A stretch of 32,133 nt of DNA from Chitinophagaceae bacterium. Lineage in GTDB: Bacteria; Bacteroidota; Bacteroidia; Chitinophagales; Chitinophagaceae. The notes beneath the pieces were generated by a model that searched no databases, was not told the origin of the DNA, and worked only from the letters and a program-made list of their open reading frames with translations. Both the position numbers and the translations under genes were made by a program. This document shows, piece by piece, positions 16,471-22,453 of this stretch (within the stretch, counting starts at the first letter, position 1; each line of letters starts with the position of its first letter). The DNA lies in contig CANFLL010000051.1 of assembly GCA_947447825.1 (NCBI GenBank), forward strand, positions 1 to 32,133, written 5' to 3'.

Positions 16471-16495
16471 AAACAATAATAACCTCCAAACAAAC

Positions 16496-16597
16496 GGGTG
16501 CATAAAAGTTTTTCGCTAAACATAAAATTAAACAACCCTATAAGGGTTTTGAACCCTTATGGGGACATGATATAAAGCGAAAAACTTTTCTGCACCC
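16496..16597. repeat. Nested 102-bp inverted repeat with an extra half-copy downstream
   Basis: The outer arms 16496-16517 and 16576-16597 are 22 nt with one mismatch (GGGTGCATAAAAG... against its complement). Inside lies a second hairpin, AACCCTATAAGGGTT (16534-16548) with AACCCTTATGGGG (16552-16564), related to the palindromes at 118-169. A third, diverged copy of the outer right arm lies at 16625-16645 (GCGAAAGCTTTTATGCCCCC). The layout resembles REP-type or miniature mobile elements. No transposase is nearby. Confidence 0.75.
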
Positions 16598-16713
16598 CTA
16601 TAGATTAGCTTTCTTACAATTAATGCGAAAGCTTTTATGCCCCCCTGAACACCTACTTCCTACCTTTTACAGAAAACATTTCAAGTCGAAATCCTTTGTA
16701 TAGGATAACATTT

Positions 16714-16721
16714 TACTTTTG
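16714..16721 (+). promoter_or_regulatory. Candidate -7 box of the clpS-aat unit
   Basis: TACTTTTG lies 22 nt before the ATG at 16744. A TTTG at 16695-16698 could be the -33 element, though the 15-nt spacing is short. The position argues for the 16744 start and against an upstream in-frame ATG at 16696. Confidence 0.48.
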
Positions 16722-16743
16722 CCAAAATTTTAGCAGAAAAAAA

Positions 16744-17052
16744 ATGATATACAATACTACTTTATCTACAAAACCTTGGGAACAGGATGACCTTGATTTA
16801 CTAACTGCAAGCACTCCTAACTATTGCATTATTGTTTGGAATGATGATGTGAACAGTTTTGAATGGGTGATTGAAACACTAATGGAGGTTTGTGGCCACA
16901 CGGCAGAACAAGCAGAACAATGTGCTTTTATTATTCATTATAATGGCAAATATGCAGTTAAAGAAGGCGACTTCGACACACTACATCCTTTGTGTACAGC
17001 AATTACAGATAGAGGCATTAGTGCTACCATTGAACAAAATGTTAGACGATAG
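16744..17052 (+). CDS. clpS: ClpS adaptor of the Clp protease (N-degron recognition)
   Basis: From ATG 16744 this is a 102-residue protein. An in-frame ATG at 16696 would add 16 residues but overlaps the promoter. The signature WNDDVNSFEWVIETLMEVCG (Asn33, Asp34, Asp35) forms the pocket for the alpha-amino group of a destabilising N-terminal residue. FIIHYNGKYAVKEGD (62-76, His65) and the C-terminal GISATIEQ complete the ClpS core. It delivers proteins with N-terminal Leu, Phe, Tyr or Trp to ClpAP-type proteases in the cytosol. The next gene, 31 nt downstream, encodes Aat, which creates such N-termini, so recognition and tagging are encoded together. A ClpA- or ClpC-type partner is not in the window. 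Confidence 0.95.
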   Translation: MIYNTTLSTKPWEQDDLDLLTASTPNYCIIVWNDDVNSFEWVIETLMEVCGHTAEQAEQCAFIIHYNGKYAVKEGDFDTLHPLCTAITDRGISATIEQNVRR

Positions 17053-17083
17053 AGTCTGCACTACTTAAATTAACAACGTCTTT

Positions 17084-17728
17084 ATGCAACTGCATGTACT
17101 GAATGAAAAAATTTGGTTTCCACCTGTGGAGAGTGCATTGGAGGATGGCTTGCTGGCCATTGGAGGCGATTTAACTACCGAACGATTATTGTTTGCCTAT
17201 AAAAAAGGAATATTCCCTTGGTATGATGGCGAAACTCCTTTATGGTGGTGTCCTAATCCTAGATTTATCTTGTTACCTGACGAACTGAAAGTTAGTAAAA
17301 GTATGAAAGCACTACTTAAAAAAGATGCTTTTGACTTTAGAATAAACAAAGACTTTGCATCGGTAATAAACGCTTGCAAAACAAAAGAAAGAAAAGATCA
17401 GGATGGCACTTGGATTAAAGATGAGGTTGTTCACGCTTATACAGAATTGCACAAATTAGGCTTTGCCCACAGTGCAGAAGCTTGGAAAGATGGTGTTTTA
17501 GTGGGAGGATTGTATGGGGTTCTATTAGGCAAAGTGTTTTTTGGAGAGAGTATGTTTAGCTACCAAAGTAATGCAAGTAAATATGCTTTTATAAAAATGG
17601 TTTCTCATCTAAAAGATCAAGGAGTAGTGCTGATTGATTGTCAGGTTTACACTGAACACTTAGAAAGCCTTGGGGCAAAAATGATTATGAGACAACAGTT
17701 TACTCACTTGTTGGAACAACTACTCTAG
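17084..17728 (+). CDS. aat: Leucyl/phenylalanyl-tRNA--protein transferase
   Basis: This 214-residue protein shows the full Aat pattern: WFPPVESALEDGLLAIGGDL, then RLLFAYKKGIFPWYDGETPL, then WWCPNPRFIL. The central block is GGLYGVLLGKVFFGESMFS. Near the C-terminus is VVLIDCQVYTEHLESLGAKM. It transfers Leu or Phe from aminoacyl-tRNA to proteins with N-terminal Lys or Arg, converting secondary into primary destabilising residues. It sits 31 nt after clpS in the same orientation, so one operon is likely and the products act in sequence. Length agrees with Bacteroidota and proteobacterial homologues (about 210-235). Confidence 0.96.
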   Translation: MQLHVLNEKIWFPPVESALEDGLLAIGGDLTTERLLFAYKKGIFPWYDGETPLWWCPNPRFILLPDELKVSKSMKALLKKDAFDFRINKDFASVINACKTKERKDQDGTWIKDEVVHAYTELHKLGFAHSAEAWKDGVLVGGLYGVLLGKVFFGESMFSYQSNASKYAFIKMVSHLKDQGVVLIDCQVYTEHLESLGAKMIMRQQFTHLLEQLL

Positions 17729-17858
17729 AAAGTTGAAAGTAGTAAATTGAAAAACCACTGAAATAAAGCGATAGGTGCTCAATCTATTTTGGTAAAACAT
17801 CCTTTATCTTGACAAATAACCTTAAAACCACACTTCTTTCGTAATATTTTTTCTATGC

Positions 17859-18377
17859 CTATATACTTCCTTTCCCTTTCTTTTTAGATTCTGGGGTAAA
17901 CGTAAAGTTTTTCTGTGCCACATAGCTAAAAGCAACTACAAACACAGTGGTTAAAATTTTAGAGGGAGTAGGATACCAACCAAAAGAGTCAACAAAAAGT
18001 TTAAGAAAGCCATAGTTTAACATCAGACAGATAAACACAACTGAAAAATATTTAATTAACTGTTCTGACTTCTTTACCGATGTTTCTTGAAAAACAACAT
18101 ATCTACTAAGATAAAATCCGGAGGGAAAGCTAAACATAAATCCAACTAAAAAGGCAGCGATGTGTGGACTTAAAGCGAAATGCGAAAACACAATTGACTC
18201 CTTTTTGAAGATGTAGTTGTAGGAAATAAAAAATAGGGAAATATCTATTGAAGTATTAAAACCACCACATGCGGCATACCTAAAAGTTTGTAATGGCATG
18301 AATCTTTTGAAAAGCGGATAAAACAAATCTATTAAGGATAGAATGAATGCTCGTGTATTGTTGTGTAATCTCTGCAT
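17859..18377 (-). CDS. GtrA-like membrane protein
   Basis: I chose the ATG at 18377 (172 residues). An upstream in-frame start at 18455 would overlap argS and the promoter region. The core RYAACGGFNTSIDISLFFIS and the C-terminal PTPSKILTTVFVVAFSYVAQ KNFTF pattern match GtrA, with about four hydrophobic segments. GtrA-family proteins are small polytopic membrane proteins linked to cell-surface polysaccharide or lipid-linked sugar translocation. The C-terminus is basic (ESKKKGKG). It is divergent from argS; no glycosyltransferase gene is adjacent to indicate the sugar. Confidence 0.86.
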   Translation of the reverse strand: MQRLHNNTRAFILSLIDLFYPLFKRFMPLQTFRYAACGGFNTSIDISLFFISYNYIFKKESIVFSHFALSPHIAAFLVGFMFSFPSGFYLSRYVVFQETSVKKSEQLIKYFSVVFICLMLNYGFLKLFVDSFGWYPTPSKILTTVFVVAFSYVAQKNFTFTPESKKKGKGSI

Positions 18378-18386
18378 AAATGCTGG

Positions 18387-18394
18387 CAAAGGTA
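18387..18394 (-). promoter_or_regulatory. Candidate -7 box of the gtrA-like gene
   Basis: TACCTTTG on the minus strand lies 9 nt before the ATG at 18377. This supports that start rather than the longer reading. Confidence 0.42.
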
Positions 18395-18409
18395 AGGAGT
18401 AAAAACAGT

Positions 18410-18417
18410 TAGTTTTG
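18410..18417 (+). promoter_or_regulatory. Candidate -7 box of argS
   Basis: TAGTTTTG followed by C lies 21 nt before the ATG at 18439. It is back-to-back with the opposite box at 18387-18394, with 15 nt between them. Confidence 0.48.
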
Positions 18418-18438
18418 CAGCCCACAAATAAATGACAG

Positions 18439-20229
18439 ATGAGTTTAACGAACACAATAAAACAAGTAACTACAATCGCAATTGAAGAATTATATCATGT
18501 AACTATTGCAGAAAGTGCCATTCTTGTTAATGCAACAAAACCAGAATTTGAAGGAGACTATACCGTTGTTTTGTTTGCCTTTGTGAAACAATTAAAAAAG
18601 TCGCCGGATGCTTTAGGACAAGAATTGGGTAACTACTTAGTATCAAACAACCCTTCACTATTTAGCAGTTTTAATGTGATAAAAGGTTTCCTCAACCTAA
18701 GTGTGGTTGATAGTTACTGGATTAGTTTTCTTCAATCTGAATATACCAACGCTACTTATGGCATTGCCCCAATGAATGGCGAGAAAGTGATGATAGAATA
18801 TTCTTCACCAAACACAAACAAACCATTGCACCTTGGTCATTTACGAAACAATTTTTTGGGATGGAGCATTGCAGAGATTCTAAAAGCCAATGGTTACGAC
18901 GTGGTAAAAACATGCATCGTGAATGACAGGGGCATTCACATTTGTAAAAGCATGATTGCTTGGCAATTATTTGCTAATGGTGCAACGCCAGAAAGCACTA
19001 ACCAGAAAGGAGACCATTTTGTGGGCGACTACTATGTTAAGTTCAATGATGAATTTAAACGTCAAGTAGAAGAGTTAGTGGCAACAAAGGGCATGACAAA
19101 AGAGGGTGCAGAAAAGAAAGCCCCTATCCTATTGGCGGCACAACAAATGCTACTAGATTGGGAAAACGGCAATCCCGAAGTTATTGCACTATGGGAACGT
19201 ATGAACACTTGGGTATATGCAGGCTTTGATGCTACTTACAAAGCAATAGGTAGCAACTTTGACCGTACTTACTTCGAGAGCCAAACGTATTTATTAGGTA
19301 AAGACTTGGTGGAAGAAGGCTTAACAAAGGGAGTTTTTTACCAGAAAGAAGATAGTAGTGTTTGGATAGATTTAACGGCTGATGGACTCGATGAAAAGAT
19401 AGTGCGCAGAAAAGATGGCACGTCTGTTTACATTACGCAAGATATTGGTTTGGCGGTTAATAAATATGAACAATACCACAGCAATAAAAGCATTTATGTG
19501 GTGGGCGATGAACAAAACTATCACTTTAAAGTACTAAAACTAATTTGCCAGAAGTTGGGCTTACCATCTGCGGATGGCATTTTTCACCTAAGCTATGGCA
19601 TGGTTGAATTGCCTACAGGCAAAATGAAAAGCCGAGAGGGAACAGTGGTGGACGCAGATGACTTAGTGGCTGAAATGATTAATATATCAAAACAGAAAAC
19701 GGAAGAGTTAGGAAAAGTAAAAGATTTTACAACTGATGAATTAAGTGCCTTGTATGACACTATTGGATTAGGGGCATTGAAGTTTTATTTGTTGAGGGTT
19801 GACCCTAAAAAGAAGATGATTTTTAATCCAGAGGAAAGCATCGAGTTTCAAGGGTTTACAGGACCGTTCATTCAGTTTATTCATGCAAGAATAAAAAGCA
19901 TCTTGCGCAAAATGTCGGCAGAAGGTTTTACTATTAATCCAATTACAGTTACTGAAAGTTTATTGCCGCAAGAAAAAGCAATTATAGTAGAATTGGAATT
20001 GTTCCCTACCGTGATTAATGATGCTGCTAACGAATATGATCCTTCTAAAATTGCCATTTACATTTATAACTTGGCAAAAACATTTAGTTCTTTCTATTCT
20101 GAATTATCAATTGCCAATGCAGAATCTGCTGAAAAGAAAACATTACGTTTACAGTTAGCACAACTAACTGCTCATACACTTAAAACAGGTATGCAATTGT
20201 TAGGGGCAGGAGTACCAGACAGGATGTAA
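18439..20229 (+). CDS. argS: Arginyl-tRNA synthetase
   Basis: This 596-residue class I synthetase has an N-terminal ArgRS-specific domain (about 1-100). The HIGH-type motif is PNTNKPLHLGHLRNN (HLGH at 131-134). A KMSKS-like loop reads GKMKSREG (Lys395-Arg399). The C-terminal anticodon-binding helical domain begins near 480 and ends in the usual LLGAGVPDRM. It charges tRNA-Arg in the cytosol and is essential. The other ATG (18432) just upstream is out of frame. No downstream gene shares its strand, so it is monocistronic. The tRNA-Arg gene in this window is 11 kb away and not obviously linked. Confidence 0.97.
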   Translation: MSLTNTIKQVTTIAIEELYHVTIAESAILVNATKPEFEGDYTVVLFAFVKQLKKSPDALGQELGNYLVSNNPSLFSSFNVIKGFLNLSVVDSYWISFLQSEYTNATYGIAPMNGEKVMIEYSSPNTNKPLHLGHLRNNFLGWSIAEILKANGYDVVKTCIVNDRGIHICKSMIAWQLFANGATPESTNQKGDHFVGDYYVKFNDEFKRQVEELVATKGMTKEGAEKKAPILLAAQQMLLDWENGNPEVIALWERMNTWVYAGFDATYKAIGSNFDRTYFESQTYLLGKDLVEEGLTKGVFYQKEDSSVWIDLTADGLDEKIVRRKDGTSVYITQDIGLAVNKYEQYHSNKSIYVVGDEQNYHFKVLKLICQKLGLPSADGIFHLSYGMVELPTGKMKSREGTVVDADDLVAEMINISKQKTEELGKVKDFTTDELSALYDTIGLGALKFYLLRVDPKKKMIFNPEESIEFQGFTGPFIQFIHARIKSILRKMSAEGFTINPITVTESLLPQEKAIIVELELFPTVINDAANEYDPSKIAIYIYNLAKTFSSFYSELSIANAESAEKKTLRLQLAQLTAHTLKTGMQLLGAGVPDRM

Positions 20230-20381
20230 TTGTGTTTATTATTTTGAATTTTTAATTTTAATTTATGAAGACAGTAGATGTGCAAGTAAGTAAAAAGTAA
20301 TAAGTAAAATATAAACTGAATTTAATTTCAAAGTACTCAATTTGTTTTTATTCCATTCCTAACAAAACTATAAAGCTAAAA

Positions 20382-20423
20382 AAGGAGTCATCAAAAACTA
20401 TTACTATTCTTTGATGACTCCTT
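20382..20423 (-). terminator. Intrinsic terminator of the acidic hypothetical gene
   Basis: AAGGAGTCATCAAA (20382-20395) pairs perfectly with TTTGATGACTCCTT (20410-20423). On the minus strand the stem is followed by a run of Ts, 30 nt past the stop codon at 20453. On the plus strand the T-run is poor. Confidence 0.85.
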
Positions 20424-20452
20424 CCTTGTTTTCAGTAGTATGGCAACTAAAA

Positions 20453-21853
20453 TCAAATCAAATTTTTCTCGAACTGTTCAAATACTTCATTCAACTTTTC
20501 TAAAAATAATTCCTGAACCTTTATAAGAACCAAAGAAATTAAATTAGTTTCAGCATAAAGCTCATAGAAATATATTGCATACTTTAAATTATTATTTTTA
20601 AGTGCATATAGGACTTTTAAAAACCAAAACTCATTTATTTCAGCCAAACTAAAGGTTTCTACTTTGGGGAATACCTCATGAATATCATCCCCCTTTAAAA
20701 CATAATCAATCAAACTATCCTGCTTTCCCAAATAACAAATACTGAAAGCATAAGTTATTTTTGCAAGTGGATACTGTAAGGAAAGTTTCTTTAAAGTTGC
20801 AATCACTTCTTCTTGTAGTGGGAGATCTAACGCTAATGCCGCGTCTGCAATTTTACCTACAACAAACGGATTGTTTGAATACTTATGTAATAATTTGGCA
20901 TGTGCTTCATTTACAAAATCAATTTCTTCTTTATCTTCTATTGAAGATTCTGAAGAGTAAATATCATAATCATTGAAGAACAGGTCAATTTCATCTTCCA
21001 TTTCTTGGGTAAACTTTTCAGGCAGAAAAGGAGCATCATCTATTTCATCATAACCATCCCTTTCTTCTACATCAACCCTATCAAAAAATTCAGGATTAAT
21101 TAATCGTAACATTCTTAGCTTAGTCTCTAGCTCAATGGTTAAACTTTCATTTATACTTCTAGTTTCATTTTTAATAGAATCCATCAAATCCTTAGTATTA
21201 ATAAATTGAACAGAATAAGGATTTATAATGCCCATTTCGTAGTCGTCAATGCTATCCGACATTTCATCTTCCCCATCAAACTCATCATCGTCATCTTCAT
21301 ATTCTTCATCAAAATCATCCTCTGACTCCGAGCCGACATAATAATTAAAATTGTTTTTGCCAAGTTTAGCTGTTAGTTTATCAAAAACATGGCGATACTT
21401 AAACTCTTGCCCTGCCGGTAAAATCAAACTAGGAAGACCATTCTTGTCACCTACCGGAATGTCTATTAATGGTATATCGTCACTATCTTCCTCCAAAATA
21501 AAACGAGCAGTTTTAAATTCAGGATGTGGTTGAATATCGTAGTCCATTGCAAAATCATGTCCCGCAAACACAATATTATGAGCAAGATTATAATCGACTT
21601 CTATAAGCACATTTTCAAAAAAACTCAATACCTTTTCTTCTGGTTCATTGAAAAGATAGACTGCATCTTTAACGCCGAGGCATAATAAATCAATTAAAAA
21701 CATACCCGCAGTAACGTTACCATTCACATGCCTTCGCATCACAATTACGTTTACCATCTTTGCGCGATTCCAGTCTTTATTTATAAAACATTTATAAATT
21801 GGCAGGCTTCTAGCTTTTGTTTCAATATACTTTTTGGGAGACAATTCTTTCAT
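20453..21853 (-). CDS. Conserved-looking acidic protein of unknown function
   Basis: I do not recognise a named family for this 466-residue protein. The N-terminal about 110 residues are ordered and distinctive. LPIYKCFINKDWNRAKMVNV (17-36), VMRRHVNGNVTAGMFLIDLL (38-57) and CLGVKDAVYLFNEP (58-71) read like a conserved domain I associate with Bacteroidota hypothetical proteins. Residues 175-206 are an extremely acidic Asp/Glu/Ser tract. Residues about 300-466 look helical and repeat-like (HAKLLHKYSNNPFVVGKIAD, then LKVLYALKNNNLKYAIYFYE), possibly TPR-type. There is no signal peptide or membrane segment, so it is cytosolic. It has its own terminator and a possible promoter; neighbours give no hint. 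A DNA/RNA-mimicking or chaperone-binding acidic linker is possible but unproven. Confidence 0.85.
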   Translation of the reverse strand: MKELSPKKYIETKARSLPIYKCFINKDWNRAKMVNVIVMRRHVNGNVTAGMFLIDLLCLGVKDAVYLFNEPEEKVLSFFENVLIEVDYNLAHNIVFAGHDFAMDYDIQPHPEFKTARFILEEDSDDIPLIDIPVGDKNGLPSLILPAGQEFKYRHVFDKLTAKLGKNNFNYYVGSESEDDFDEEYEDDDDEFDGEDEMSDSIDDYEMGIINPYSVQFINTKDLMDSIKNETRSINESLTIELETKLRMLRLINPEFFDRVDVEERDGYDEIDDAPFLPEKFTQEMEDEIDLFFNDYDIYSSESSIEDKEEIDFVNEAHAKLLHKYSNNPFVVGKIADAALALDLPLQEEVIATLKKLSLQYPLAKITYAFSICYLGKQDSLIDYVLKGDDIHEVFPKVETFSLAEINEFWFLKVLYALKNNNLKYAIYFYELYAETNLISLVLIKVQELFLEKLNEVFEQFEKNLI

Positions 21854-21861
21854 AATGTGTA

Positions 21862-21869
21862 CAAAAATA
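21862..21869 (-). promoter_or_regulatory. Candidate -7 box of the acidic hypothetical gene
   Basis: TATTTTTG on the minus strand lies 8 nt before the ATG at 21853, predicting a leader of at most a few nucleotides. Confidence 0.38.
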
Positions 21870-22076
21870 AAAGGAAGCTTAGTGGAACGTTTAAAAATTT
21901 ATTAACACCTATTAAAAAGGAAGTTAAAAGCAAATAGATGAAAGTAGTAAGTCAAAATAAAACTAAAGTGAAGTGACAAAGTAATTGTTTCTGTGTATGT
22001 TCTGACTAGACTCCTATCAGAAATTCTGCCAACAGAAACTGCTAGAATTGTTCCTTATTTTGTCTTAAATGAACCT

Positions 22077-22260
22077 AATTCCTGCTCAATATCTCTTGTT
22101 TTTGTCAGGATATTCGTCTTTTTTGTCTGAATATTTCAGTTTTTTGTCTGGATATTCCAGTTTTTTGTCAGGATATTTCACTTTTGGTTGAGTAAAAGTG
22201 AAATATCCTGACAAAAAAGACGATTATCCTGACGAAAAAGACTAATAATGAGCAGGAATT
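22077..22260. repeat. Six-unit 21-bp direct and inverted repeat forming a branched hairpin
   Basis: Four direct 21-bp units start at 22098, 22119, 22140 and 22161 (TTTTTTGTCWGRATATT type). Two inverted units follow at 22198-22218 and 22219-22239. The fourth unit and the first inverted one form a perfect 25-bp stem (22161-22185 with 22194-22218) with an 8-nt loop. Outer arms AATTCCTGCTCA (22077-22088) and TGAGCAGGAATT (22249-22260) close the structure. Units two and three are near-palindromes that could form side hairpins. No ORF explains it. The remainder of the 600-nt gap (21854-22453) holds a promoter box, a dispersed GAAAGTAGTAAGTCAAA word at 21940-21956 and the terminator at 22394. Confidence 0.85.
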
Positions 22261-22393
22261 TAGGGAAATCAGGACGGAAAAGTAAGTATAATTAGACCAA
22301 TAAGCCCATAATAGTGATAGTTTATCCATTTTAGAATTGTACATTCTTTCAGGCTTGTCAATAAGCAAAAAATAGCAAACTCCCAATAAAAAG

Positions 22394-22433
22394 TAGGGGC
22401 ATTAGCTGTTTTGATTAACTGCTAATGCCCCTA
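22394..22433 (-). terminator. Intrinsic terminator of the glycoside hydrolase gene
   Basis: TAGGGGCATTAGC (22394-22406) pairs perfectly with GCTAATGCCCCTA (22421-22433). On the minus strand the stem lies 20 nt after the stop codon and is followed by a C and a T-run. Confidence 0.88.
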
Positions 22434-22453
22434 TTTTAATAAACTTATCAATT

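Noticed and set aside
16238-16471. ORF of 77 codons with 14-residue repeats
   Set aside because: It exists because the tandem unit is 42 bp. It needs a TTG start, and differences between units mostly change residues while the hairpin arms stay fixed. Described as a repeat instead.
16696-16743. Upstream 16-residue extension of ClpS
   Set aside because: It overlaps the candidate -7 box and is absent from the usual ClpS length; the ATG at 16744 is preferred.
18378-18455. Longer N-terminus of the GtrA-like protein
   Set aside because: It would overlap the argS start and both candidate promoters; the ATG at 18377 has a -7 box 9 nt upstream.
22168-22386. Minus-strand ORF of 72 codons
   Set aside because: Its C-terminal half (FFVRI repeats) is a translation of the 21-bp repeat structure.
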